Translations under genes and position numbers: made by a program
Notes under the pieces: model-generated
Database searches by the model: none
Told to the model about the DNA's origin: nothing
Seen by the model: only the letters and a program-made list of their open reading frames with translations
From: Variovorax boronicumulans
GTDB taxonomy: Bacteria; Pseudomonadota; Gammaproteobacteria; Burkholderiales; Burkholderiaceae_C
Length of the DNA: 64,000 nt
Reading direction: 5' to 3'
NCBI RefSeq assembly: GCF_019352895.1
Contig: NZ_JAAAFX010000004.1
Coordinates: 434,001-498,000 of the forward strand
Shown here: piece by piece, positions 36,149 through 44,511 of the stretch
Layout: every line of letters begins with the position of its first letter
How positions within the stretch are numbered: the first letter of the stretch is position 1

Positions 36149-38263
36149 ATGCCTTTTTTCCTGTTGCTGTGGCGCTGCATGGCGGTGCTGTGCCTGTGTC
36201 TGGCCGCACCGGCCTGGGCTTCGCCCACGCTGATGCCCTCCGACGGCCTGGAGCGTCCCGTGCTGCTGACCGGCGCCCTCGAGGTCCTCATGGACCCGTC
36301 GGGCACCTGGGACATCGAGGCCGTCAGCCGGGGCCCGCAAAGCCAGGGCTTCCGGCCACTGTCGGGCCCGCTCGCGGCGGGCTTCACCCCTGACGCGGTC
36401 TGGCTGCGCTTCGCGCTGGCCCGCGCGCCCGACACGCCTGCAGCCTGGCTGCTGCGCCTGCTGCCGCCCCGGCTGCAGGAGGTGACGCTGTACGCGCCGG
36501 ACGGTAGCGGCGGCCACGTGGTGACCCCGCTCGGTGCGAGCGTGCCTTTCGCGCAGCGCGAGATCGCCGACCACCACTTCGTCTTCCCGATGGCCGTCGG
36601 TGTGCAGCCCGCCTCCTACTACGTGCGGCTGCACACCGAGAGCAGCGCGATGCAGGCCCAACTCGAACTCTGGCAACCTGCGGGCTTCGAACGCGAACGC
36701 AGCATCGACTACGTCTTCATCGGTGCGCTGCTGGGCGCCGTGGCGCTGGCGATCTGCATGAACCTGTGCTTCGGGATATGGCTCGAAGACAGCCTCTACG
36801 CGCACTACGCGCTCTACCTGTTCGTGATGTGCGCGCTGCTGGTGCTGCGCATGGGCTATGCGGCGCAATGGTTCGAGCCCGCGCGCACCCTGCCCTTCGA
36901 CCAGGTCATGCTGGCGGTGCAATGCCTCTTCAACGCGGTGACCACCTCGTTCATGGCGCGGATCTTCGGCTTTCGCCGCCACTTGCGCTGGGCCTCGCGC
37001 TGCTTCGACTTCGTGGTCGCGTTCAACCTGGCGGCCCTCGCCCCGGTGCTGGCGGGCCACCCTGCCGCGGTCGCCCCCTGGCTCGCCACCGGCAGCCTGG
37101 TGTCGACGCTGTTCGGCGCGCTCGTGGTCTGCTACCTGATCGGGGTGCGGCGGCATTTCCGGTACCTGCTGCCGGCCGCCGCCTTCTCGGTGGGCACGCT
37201 GCTGGGCCTCTACGCCATGCTCCAGAGCTGGCTCGGGCATGCGTTGCCCGGCAGCATCGGCGAGGACATCCATCTGCTGGGCGCGATCACGCACCTGGTG
37301 CTGCTGAACGTGGCGGTGGCCGATCGGACCCGGCATGCGGAGCGCAACTACCGCGCCGAGAAGGAGCGCGCGTGGTCCATCAAGCGCAACGCCGAGCAGG
37401 CGCTCGAGGCCAAGGTGACCCAGCGCACCGCCGAACTGGCGCGCGCCAACGTCGCGCTGCGCGAGGAGATCGAGAAGCGCGGCCAACTCGAGACGCGGCT
37501 GCTGCAATCGATCGAGATCAAGCGCAACGCCATCAAGCAGCAGCACGAGTTCGTCTCGATGGTGTCGCACGAATTCCGCACGCCGCTGGCAGTGATCGAT
37601 GCGGCCGCGCAGTCGCTCGACATCTCCGCGCTCGGCGCCGACCCGATGCTGAAACCGCGCACCGCGAAGATCCGGCGCTCGGTGCAGCGGCTCTCGATGC
37701 TGATCGAGAACATCCTGACCGCCGACCGGCTGCAACTCGAACAGCGTCCGCTGCGACTGGAGCCCGTGGATGTCGAGTTGCTGCTGCGCGGACTGTGCGA
37801 CACCTTCAACATGCCGGGCGCGCGGCGCCTTCGGCTCGAGGCCCGGGTCCGTGCGCCCGAAATCGAGGCCGACCGCTCGCTGCTCGAGATCGCGCTGCAG
37901 AACCTGATGCACAACGCGCTCAAGTACTCGCCCTCCGAGCGCGGCGTGAGCGTGGTGCTGAGCCGCACGCAGCACAGCATGCCGGACGGCACGCCCGACG
38001 GCGTGGCCATCGACGTGATCGACCACGGCAGCGGCGTGGCGCCCGACGAGGCGCAGCACATCTTCGAGCCCTACTACCGCTCGGCCAGCATGGCGAAGGT
38101 GCCGGGTTCGGGCCTGGGGCTGCACCTCTCGCGCGAGATCGCGCGCCGGCATGGCGGCGAGGTGAGCCTGGTTGCCACCGGTGAGACGGGCTCGACCTTC
38201 CGCGTGGTGTTGCCGACCACGCCACCGCCACCGCCGCCACGCTCGGACTTCGCGGCCCTGTAG
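36149..38263 (+). CDS. Sensor histidine kinase with 7TMR-DISM input module
   Basis: 704 residues from the ATG at 36149, chosen because it opens a clear signal peptide (MPFFLLLWRCMAVLCLCLAA); an ATG at 36092 would add 19 residues. A periplasmic beta domain of the 7TMR-DISMED2 type covers about 35-175. Seven membrane helices follow (about 186-395), then a coiled coil. HisKA has the H-box FVSMVSHEFRTPLAV with His474. HATPase_c has the N box LQNLMHNALKYS and GSGLGLHLSREI. DISM modules are thought to bind carbohydrates or other small molecules outside the cell. It is divergent from the OmpR-type regulator and is its likely partner. Confidence 0.93.
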   Translation: MPFFLLLWRCMAVLCLCLAAPAWASPTLMPSDGLERPVLLTGALEVLMDPSGTWDIEAVSRGPQSQGFRPLSGPLAAGFTPDAVWLRFALARAPDTPAAWLLRLLPPRLQEVTLYAPDGSGGHVVTPLGASVPFAQREIADHHFVFPMAVGVQPASYYVRLHTESSAMQAQLELWQPAGFERERSIDYVFIGALLGAVALAICMNLCFGIWLEDSLYAHYALYLFVMCALLVLRMGYAAQWFEPARTLPFDQVMLAVQCLFNAVTTSFMARIFGFRRHLRWASRCFDFVVAFNLAALAPVLAGHPAAVAPWLATGSLVSTLFGALVVCYLIGVRRHFRYLLPAAAFSVGTLLGLYAMLQSWLGHALPGSIGEDIHLLGAITHLVLLNVAVADRTRHAERNYRAEKERAWSIKRNAEQALEAKVTQRTAELARANVALREEIEKRGQLETRLLQSIEIKRNAIKQQHEFVSMVSHEFRTPLAVIDAAAQSLDISALGADPMLKPRTAKIRRSVQRLSMLIENILTADRLQLEQRPLRLEPVDVELLLRGLCDTFNMPGARRLRLEARVRAPEIEADRSLLEIALQNLMHNALKYSPSERGVSVVLSRTQHSMPDGTPDGVAIDVIDHGSGVAPDEAQHIFEPYYRSASMAKVPGSGLGLHLSREIARRHGGEVSLVATGETGSTFRVVLPTTPPPPPPRSDFAAL

Positions 38264-38308
38264 GCTTTCCCAGGCGCCCTTCAGGCGAAGTTCAGCGGCG
38301 TGGAAGGT

Positions 38309-39016
38309 TCAGCGCGCCACGCCCAGCAGCCGGTCGAGCAGCTCGGGCTGCGCGCGCAGCGCGGGCGCGCTCGAGGCATGCACCACGCGACCATGGTCGA
38401 GCACCACCGCCTCGTCGGAGATCGCCAGCACCGCCTGTGGATGCTGCTCGACGATGATCGCGGCCAGGCCCTCGGCCTGCGTGATGCGGCGGATCGCGCG
38501 CAGCAGTTCTTCCACGATGATCGGCGCCAGCCCTTCGAGCGGCTCGTCGAGCAGCAGCAGCCGCGGGTTGAGCACCAGCGCGCGGCCGACCGCGAGCATC
38601 TGCTGCTCGCCGCCCGACAGTTGCGTGCCGAGGTTCATCTTGCGTTCGGCCAGGCGCGGGAACATCGCGTAGACGCCCTCGGGCGTCCATTTGCCGGGGC
38701 GCTGCACCGACGTCAGGTTCTCGTGCACCGTGAGCGACTTGAAGATGTTGCGCTCCTGCGGCACCCAGCCGATGCCGGCCGCCGCGCGGCGGTGCGGCGC
38801 CAGCCGGTCGAGCACGGTGCCGGCCAGCGCGATGCGCCCGCCATGCTGGCGCGTGACGCCGGCCAGCGTGTTGATCAGCGTGGTCTTGCCGGTGCCGTTG
38901 CGGCCCAGCAGCGCCAGCGTGCGGCCCTCGGCCAGCGCGAAGGACACGCCGTCGAGCACCACCGCCTCGCCGTAGCCGGCGCGCAGGTTCTCGATCTGCA
39001 GCAGCGTTTCACTCAT
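38309..39016 (-). CDS. livF: Branched-chain amino acid ABC transporter ATPase LivF
   Basis: 235 residues from the ATG at 39016, overlapping livG by 8 bp; an upstream in-frame ATG lies inside livG. Walker A is LLGRNGTGKTT (about 36-46), the signature LSGGEQQMLAVGRAL, and Walker B RLLLLDEPLEGLAP. LivF is one of the two ATPases of the high-affinity uptake system for leucine, isoleucine, valine or related organic acids and amides. It is the last gene of livKHMGF. The histidine-kinase gene converges on it. Confidence 0.95.
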   Translation of the reverse strand: MSETLLQIENLRAGYGEAVVLDGVSFALAEGRTLALLGRNGTGKTTLINTLAGVTRQHGGRIALAGTVLDRLAPHRRAAAGIGWVPQERNIFKSLTVHENLTSVQRPGKWTPEGVYAMFPRLAERKMNLGTQLSGGEQQMLAVGRALVLNPRLLLLDEPLEGLAPIIVEELLRAIRRITQAEGLAAIIVEQHPQAVLAISDEAVVLDHGRVVHASSAPALRAQPELLDRLLGVAR

Positions 39017-39767
39017 GCGTGGCTCCATGGCCCAGGTAGACCTCCTTGACGCGCGGATCGGCCGCGATGGCCTCGGGCGTGCCCTCGGTCAGCACCGCGC
39101 CGTTGACCAGCACCGTCATGCGGTCGGCAAAGCCGAACACCAGGTCCATGTCGTGCTCGATCAGCAGCACCGTGACTTCGGCCGGCAGCGCGGACACGGT
39201 CTGCAGCAGCTCTTCGCGCTCGCCCGCGGGCACACCGGCCACCGGCTCGTCGAGCAGCAGCACGCGCGGCTCGCAGGCCAGCGCGATCGCGATCTCCAGC
39301 AGCCGGCGCTTGCCGTAGGCCAGCTGCTTGGTGGGTTGCCGCGCGACGTCGGCCAGATGGAACTGTTCGAGCAGCTGGGCCGCGCGCGCCGTCACCGCCT
39401 TGGAGGAGCCCAGCGGACGCCACCATTGCGCGCCGAGGCCCTGGTGCTGCGACACGACCAACGCCAGCGTCTCGAGCGGCGTCATCGAATCGAAGAGCTG
39501 GTTGATCTGGAAGGTGCGCACCAGCCCGCGCGCCACGCGCTTGTGCGGCGCCAGGGTCGTGATGTCTTCGCCCAGCAGCGTGATGCGGCCTTCGCTCGGC
39601 GTGAGCACGCCGGTCAGCTGGTTGATCAGCGTGGTCTTGCCCGCGCCGTTGGGGCCGATCAGCGCATGGCGTGCGCCGCGCTTCAATTCCATCGACACGT
39701 CATGGGTGGCGGTGATGCCGCCGAAGCGCATCACCAGGCCATGGGTGGAGAGCACGGTGTCGCTCAT
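39009..39767 (-). CDS. livG: Branched-chain amino acid ABC transporter ATPase LivG
   Basis: 252 residues. Walker A is LIGPNGAGKTTLINQLTG and Walker B RVLLLDEPVAGVPAGE, with LAYGKRRLLEIAIALA as the degenerate signature typical of LivG. Its start overlaps the livM stop (ATGA) and its end overlaps livF, so the subunits are translationally coupled. It energises import through LivH and LivM at the inner membrane. Substrate of the whole system cannot be fixed from sequence; amides, aromatic acids and branched-chain amino acids are all known for Liv paralogues. Confidence 0.95.
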   Translation of the reverse strand: MSDTVLSTHGLVMRFGGITATHDVSMELKRGARHALIGPNGAGKTTLINQLTGVLTPSEGRITLLGEDITTLAPHKRVARGLVRTFQINQLFDSMTPLETLALVVSQHQGLGAQWWRPLGSSKAVTARAAQLLEQFHLADVARQPTKQLAYGKRRLLEIAIALACEPRVLLLDEPVAGVPAGEREELLQTVSALPAEVTVLLIEHDMDLVFGFADRMTVLVNGAVLTEGTPEAIAADPRVKEVYLGHGATHE

Positions 39768-40765
39768 GCCGCGCCCCCCTTCTTTTTCTTCGCGCCGGCA
39801 CCGAACCAGGTCCAGGGCTTGAACAGGCGGTCGCGCCCCACCAGCACCAGCAGTACCAGGATCAGGCCGATCCAGAACATCCAGTACTGTGGCGTCACGG
39901 CCGACAGCCAGGTCTGCAGCAGCTTGAACACGATGGCCCCCACCACGCCGCCGTAGAGCCAGCCCACGCCGCCGATCACCAGCATCAGCAGCACGTCGGC
40001 CGAGCGGTCGAAGGCCAGCACGTCGAGCGAGGCGAAGCCCGTGGTCTGCGCCAGCAGCGCGCCCGCGGCACCGGCCACGCCGGCCGCGAGGGTGTAGATG
40101 ACCGCGACCCGCGACACCACCGGAATGCCGATGGCCATGGCGCGCAGCCGGTTGTCGCGGATCGCCTTGAGCGTGGCGCCGAAGGGCGAATGCACCAGCC
40201 GGCGCATCAGCAGGAACAGCAGCAGCATCACGGCCAGCGAGTACCAGGCGGCCGTGCGGCCGTACAGGTCGAACTCGAACAGGCCGAGCACCGGCCCCAT
40301 GACCACGCCCTGCAGGCCGTCGGCGCCGCCGGTGAGCCAGTCGAGCTTGTTGGCCAGTTCGAGCAGCAGCAGCGCGGTGCCCAGCGTGACCATCAGCCGC
40401 GTGAGGTCGCTGCCGCGCAGGATCGTCACGCTGGCGACCAGGCCCAGCAGCGCCGACACCACGGTCGCGAACACCAGGCCCACGGTCGGGTCGGGCATCA
40501 CGAGCTTGGCGAACAGCGCGGCCGCATAGGCGCCGAAACCGAAGAAGGCCGCATGGCCCAGCGACACGATGCCGGTGTAGCCCAGGATCAGGTCGAGCGA
40601 CATCGCGAACAGCGCGACGATGGCGATCTCGTTGACCAGCAGCGAATGCGAAGGCATGACCAGCGGCAGCGCGAAGGCCGCGGCCCAGGCCACGAATTCG
40701 AGCGGGTGCCAGCGCGCCTTGCGCAGCAGGGCCGACTGGAAGTCGGCGGCGGAAGGTGCGCCCAT
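39764..40765 (-). CDS. livM: Branched-chain amino acid ABC transporter permease LivM
   Basis: 333 residues from the ATG at 40765, which touches the livH stop (TGATG). About eight to ten membrane helices. Family signatures are LDLILGYTGIVSLGHAAFFG (about 65-85), the EAA-like loop FGATLKAIRDNRLRAMAIGI, and YTLAAGVAGAAGALLAQTTG. The end is Lys-rich (GAGAKKKKGGAA). It forms the membrane channel together with LivH. The frame is open upstream inside livH but without family similarity, so the shorter start is chosen. Confidence 0.95.
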   Translation of the reverse strand: MGAPSAADFQSALLRKARWHPLEFVAWAAAFALPLVMPSHSLLVNEIAIVALFAMSLDLILGYTGIVSLGHAAFFGFGAYAAALFAKLVMPDPTVGLVFATVVSALLGLVASVTILRGSDLTRLMVTLGTALLLLELANKLDWLTGGADGLQGVVMGPVLGLFEFDLYGRTAAWYSLAVMLLLFLLMRRLVHSPFGATLKAIRDNRLRAMAIGIPVVSRVAVIYTLAAGVAGAAGALLAQTTGFASLDVLAFDRSADVLLMLVIGGVGWLYGGVVGAIVFKLLQTWLSAVTPQYWMFWIGLILVLLVLVGRDRLFKPWTWFGAGAKKKKGGAA

Positions 40766-41637
40766 CAGCGGCCTCCCTTGCGGGTGAACAGGCCCTGCGG
40801 GCGCCACATCAGGATCAGGATCATCAGCAGGTAGACGGTGAACGCGCCCATCTTCGGAATGAAATACTTGCCGGCCACGTCGGCCACGCCGAGCAGCAGC
40901 GCGGCGGCGAGCGGCCCGGTGATCGACGAGGTGCCGCCGACCGAGACCACGATCAGGAAATAGATCATGTACTTGAGCGGGAAGGTCGGGTCGAGCCCCA
41001 GGATCTCCGCGCCCAGCGCGCCGCCGAGCCCGGCCAGGCCCGAGCCGACCGCGAAGGTCAGCAGGAACACGCGGTTGACGTCGATGCCCAGCCCCGAGGC
41101 CACGCGCGGGTCGTCGACCGCGGCGCGCAGCCGGCTGCCGAAGCGCGTCTTCGACAGGATCAGCTGCAGCACCACGGTGAGCACCGCGCACACCGCGACG
41201 ATGAACAGCCGGTAGTGGCCCATGCCCAGCATCCAGGCGCCGTCGCCGAGTTCGGTGCGCCCGCGCAGCCACTCGGGCAACTGGATGTTCTGCTGCGAGG
41301 AGCCGACGAAGTAGTCGATGGCCGCCACCGCCATGAAGGTCAGGCCGATGGAGAACAGCACCTGGTCGAGGTGCGACTTGCCGTACATCGGCCGGTAGAG
41401 CGTGCGCTCCAGCAACGCGCCGGCACCGCCCACCACCACGAAGGCCAGCGGCAGGCACAGCAGGAACGGGATGCCCAGCTTCTGCATCGCGAACACCGTG
41501 AGATAGCCGCCCGCCATGGCGAACGCGCCGTGTGCGAGGTTGATGAAGTTCATCAGCCCCAGCGTCACGGCCAGCCCGACCGCGAGCACGAAGAGGAGCA
41601 TGCCGTAGGCGATGCCGTCGAAAAGAATGGTCAGCAT
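40765..41637 (-). CDS. livH: Branched-chain amino acid ABC transporter permease LivH
   Basis: 290 residues, usual length. LivH signatures are LGLMNFINLAHGAFAMAGGY (residues about 27-46), SKTRFGSRLRAAVDDPRVAS as the ATPase-contact loop, and FPLKYMIYFLIVVSVGGTSS. About eight membrane helices. It is separated from livK by 315 bp holding a long imperfect inverted repeat, which could lower permease expression relative to the binding protein. The rest of the operon downstream is overlapping. Confidence 0.95.
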   Translation of the reverse strand: MLTILFDGIAYGMLLFVLAVGLAVTLGLMNFINLAHGAFAMAGGYLTVFAMQKLGIPFLLCLPLAFVVVGGAGALLERTLYRPMYGKSHLDQVLFSIGLTFMAVAAIDYFVGSSQQNIQLPEWLRGRTELGDGAWMLGMGHYRLFIVAVCAVLTVVLQLILSKTRFGSRLRAAVDDPRVASGLGIDVNRVFLLTFAVGSGLAGLGGALGAEILGLDPTFPLKYMIYFLIVVSVGGTSSITGPLAAALLLGVADVAGKYFIPKMGAFTVYLLMILILMWRPQGLFTRKGGR

Positions 41638-41702
41638 GTCAGTTTCTACGAAGCTGTTTCAAGGCCGGTTCGGGACGCGTGCACAGGCCATCGGGCACTC
41701 CC

Positions 41703-41897
41703 CTCCGCGAATGTCCCCCGGGGGCTGCGCCCCCTCCTCCTTCATTTCGCTGCGGGGAGCACCCGATGCCCTGCGCACGTGGATGCGCCAGGGCCTCATC
41801 GCCGTCGATCGACGACTGCGCCTCTCGATCTCGTCGATGGGGTGCCTTGCGCAGCGACATAAAGGAGGAGGCCGCAGGCCGGGGGACAGTCGCGGAG
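41703..41897. repeat. Long imperfect inverted repeat between livK and livH
   Basis: The left arm (41703-41764) and right arm (41840-41897) are imperfect reverse complements of about 60 bp. They share CTCCGCG ends, GTCCCCCGG, CCTCCTCCTT, TCGCTGCG and GCACCC. The 75-bp loop contains a smaller stem (GCCCTG...CAGGGC) and a GATCGACGA-type stem. No transposase or target duplication is visible. In the RNA of the liv operon it would fold as one large stem. The rest of the 315-bp gap (41638-41952) holds no gene. Confidence 0.75.
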
Positions 41898-41952
41898 CAA
41901 GGTGCGCCGTCGGCGGGATCGCGCCCCGAACCATGCACCCTGGCCCGGCCGC

Positions 41953-43128
41953 TCACTTGGTCTTGCCTGGATCCTTCACGCCCTTGATCACGTCGAACTC
42001 GACGTTGTACAGCTGCCCGTCCTTCTTCTCGACCTTGCGCAGGTACACGTCCTGCACCACGTCGCGGGTCTGCGCATCGATCAGCACCTGGCCGCGCGGG
42101 CTCTCGAAGACCTGGCCCTTCATGGCCGCCAGCAGTGCGTCGCCGCCGCCCTGGCCCTTGGTGATCTTGAGCGCTTCGTAGATCACGCGCATGCCGTCAT
42201 AGCCGCCCACGGCCATGAAGTTGGGGCGCATCTTGGGATTGGCCTTCTCGAAGGCCTCGACGAACTTCTTGTTCATCGCCGACGGGTGTGCGGCCGAGTA
42301 GTGGTGCGAGGTGACCACGCCCAGCGCGCCGTCGCCCATGTCGTTGAGCTGGTCGTCGTCGGTCACGTCGCCGGTGGCGATCAGCTTGATGCCGGCCTTG
42401 TCCATGCCGCGCTCGAGGAACTGCTTCATCACCGCCGCGCCCGCGCCCGAGGGCACGAAGACGAACAGCGCATCGGGCTTGGCGTCGCGCACCTTTTGCA
42501 GGAAGGGCGCGAAGTCGGGGTTGCGCAGCGGCACGCGCAGCTTGTCGATCACCTTGCCGCCGTTGAGCTGGAAGCGCTCGCTGAAGAACTTCTCGGCGTC
42601 GTTGCCGGGGCCGTAGTCGGCCACCAGCGTCACCACGGTCTTGATGCCGTTCTTGGGCGCCCAGTCGCCCATCGGCACCGACACCTGCGGCAGCGTGAAG
42701 CCCGAGCGCACGATGTAGGGCGAGGCCTCGGTGATGCTCGAGGTGGCCGCGGCCATCACGAGCTGGGGCGTCTTCGACTGGGTGGCGATGGGCGCCACGG
42801 CCAGGGCCAGCGGCGTCAGGCCGAAGCCGGCGAGCACGCCGACCTTGTCGTTGACCACCAGCTCCTGCGCCAGGCGCTTGGTCACGTCGGGCAGGCCGGT
42901 GTCGTCCTTGACGATCAGCTCGATCTTGCGACCGGCCACGGTGTCGCCGTTCTGCGCCATGTACAGGCGCGCGGCCGCCTCGATCTGGCGGCCGGTGGAA
43001 GCCGATTGGCCGGTCATGGGCAGGATCAGGCCGATCTTGAAGGGCGTGGTCTGCGCCTGTGCGGCGAAAGGCAGGGCCAGTGCGATGGCGGCCAAGCCTG
43101 CAGCCTGGACGAGATGGCGACGTTGCAT
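41953..43128 (-). CDS. livK: Branched-chain amino acid ABC transporter substrate-binding protein
   Basis: 391 residues from the ATG at 43128, which has AGGAGA 6 nt upstream; a longer frame adds 17 residues without merit. A Sec signal peptide with possible twin-Arg start (MQRRHLVQAAGLAAIALALP, ending FAAQAQ, about 25) is followed by a type-I periplasmic binding fold (FKIGLILPMTGQSASTGRQI). VMAAATSSITEASPYIVRSG and YGPGNDAEKFFSERF fit the Leu/Ile/Val-binding group. The protein captures substrate in the periplasm for LivHMGF. It diverges from the beta-lactamase gene across 197 bp in which I see nothing certain. Confidence 0.93.
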   Translation of the reverse strand: MQRRHLVQAAGLAAIALALPFAAQAQTTPFKIGLILPMTGQSASTGRQIEAAARLYMAQNGDTVAGRKIELIVKDDTGLPDVTKRLAQELVVNDKVGVLAGFGLTPLALAVAPIATQSKTPQLVMAAATSSITEASPYIVRSGFTLPQVSVPMGDWAPKNGIKTVVTLVADYGPGNDAEKFFSERFQLNGGKVIDKLRVPLRNPDFAPFLQKVRDAKPDALFVFVPSGAGAAVMKQFLERGMDKAGIKLIATGDVTDDDQLNDMGDGALGVVTSHHYSAAHPSAMNKKFVEAFEKANPKMRPNFMAVGGYDGMRVIYEALKITKGQGGGDALLAAMKGQVFESPRGQVLIDAQTRDVVQDVYLRKVEKKDGQLYNVEFDVIKGVKDPGKTK

Positions 43129-43325
43129 GGTTGTCTCCTGAGGAATATGAAATGCCGTAACCGGCGTCATTGTGAACACGCCCGGGCGCGCCGACTTCGC
43201 GGCAATCCCCTAGGCGACCGATGCTGCGGCGGCATTGTGCGCGAACAACATGCAACATGTGCGGTGATCGCGCAACAGGTACGGGCAGCTAGCATTCCCA
43301 TCCCTGTCACACACGAAAGAACCTC

Positions 43326-44492
43326 ATGCATGCACGCGCTCGGCTTCGCGCCGGATGGACCCCTGTGATCGGCGCCCTCTTCTTCGCGAGTGCCGCCCTC
43401 GCCAAGGCGCCGCAGCCCACTTCGCCCATCGACGAGGTGGTGCGCGAAGCCGCCCACACCTTGATGCAGCAGAACGGCATTCCGGGCCTGGCGATCGCAG
43501 TCACCGTCGACGGCCGGCAGCACTTCTTCAACTACGGCGTGGCGTCGAGGCAGACGCAGCGCCCGGTCACGCGCGACACGCTGTTCGAGATCGGCTCGAT
43601 CAGCAAGACCTTCACCGCCACGCTGGCCAGCTACGCCCAGGCCACCGGCCGGCTGGCACTCACCGACCCGCCGGCCAAACACCTGCCGCCGCTCGAAGGC
43701 AGCGCCTTCGGCAACACGACCACGCTGATGCACCTCGGCACCCATACTGCCGGCGGTTTTCCGCTGCAGGTGCCCGATGCGGTGCAGACCACGGGGCAGT
43801 TGTTCGACTACCTCCGCACCTGGCAGCCGCAGTACGTCGCAGGCACGCGCCGGACCTATGCCAACCCCAGCATCGGCATGCTGGGCCTGATCGCGGCCAA
43901 GAGCCTGGACATGCCCTTCGAGGAGGCCATGGCACAGCACGTCTTCCGCCCGCTCGGCCTGAGGCATACCACCCTCGACGTGCCCGCCGCGCAGATGGCC
44001 TCGTACGCGCAGGGCTACACCAAGACCGACGCGCCGATCCGCCTGCGCGGCGGCGTGCTGGGCGCCGAGGCCTACGGCGTGCGGACCAGCGCACGCGACC
44101 TGATCCGCTTCGTCGAGGCCAACCTGCGCGGCCCCGGCACGACGCCGCTGCAGCGCGCCATCGAAGCCACCCACACGGGCTACTTCCGCGCGGGCGCGCT
44201 GACGCAGGACCTCGTCTGGGAGCAGTACCCCTACCCGGTCGCGCTGCCGGTGCTGCTCGAAGGCAACGGCGACAAGATGGCCTACGAGACGCAGGACGTC
44301 ACGGCCATCGACCCGCCGCAGCCGCCACAGCAGGCCGTGTGGATCAACAAGACCGGCTCGACCAACGGCTTCGCCGCCTACGTGGCCTTCGTGCCTTCGA
44401 GGAAGATCGGCATCGTGCTGCTGGCCAACAGGAACGTGCCGATCGCACCGCGCGTGCGCCTGGCCCACGAGATCCTCGAGAAGCTGGAGTGA
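43326..44492 (+). CDS. ampC: Class C (AmpC-type) serine beta-lactamase
   Basis: 388 residues with a signal peptide (WTPVIGALFFASAALAKA, to about 26), so periplasmic. All three active-site motifs are intact: SISK (Ser91-Lys94), YAN (Tyr178-Asn180) and KTG (342-344, in WINKTGSTNGF). Length and spacing fit true AmpC rather than the looser esterase relatives. It would hydrolyse cephalosporins and penicillins by acylation and deacylation. No ampR lies beside it; the neighbours are livK (divergent) and the van cluster (convergent), so induction by the AmpR route is not evident here. Spectrum cannot be read from sequence. Confidence 0.9.
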   Translation: MHARARLRAGWTPVIGALFFASAALAKAPQPTSPIDEVVREAAHTLMQQNGIPGLAIAVTVDGRQHFFNYGVASRQTQRPVTRDTLFEIGSISKTFTATLASYAQATGRLALTDPPAKHLPPLEGSAFGNTTTLMHLGTHTAGGFPLQVPDAVQTTGQLFDYLRTWQPQYVAGTRRTYANPSIGMLGLIAAKSLDMPFEEAMAQHVFRPLGLRHTTLDVPAAQMASYAQGYTKTDAPIRLRGGVLGAEAYGVRTSARDLIRFVEANLRGPGTTPLQRAIEATHTGYFRAGALTQDLVWEQYPYPVALPVLLEGNGDKMAYETQDVTAIDPPQPPQQAVWINKTGSTNGFAAYVAFVPSRKIGIVLLANRNVPIAPRVRLAHEILEKLE

Positions 44493-44511
44493 TCGGCTCG
44501 GCATCGCGGCC

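Noticed and set aside
41703..41897. Insertion sequence or transposon ends
   Set aside because: The inverted arms are close together with no transposase frame between them and no target-site duplication seen. A structured repeat is more likely.
41679..42181. Small plus-strand genes in the livK-livH gap
   Set aside because: The frames are low-complexity products of the inverted repeat, lack ribosome sites and run into the antisense of livK.
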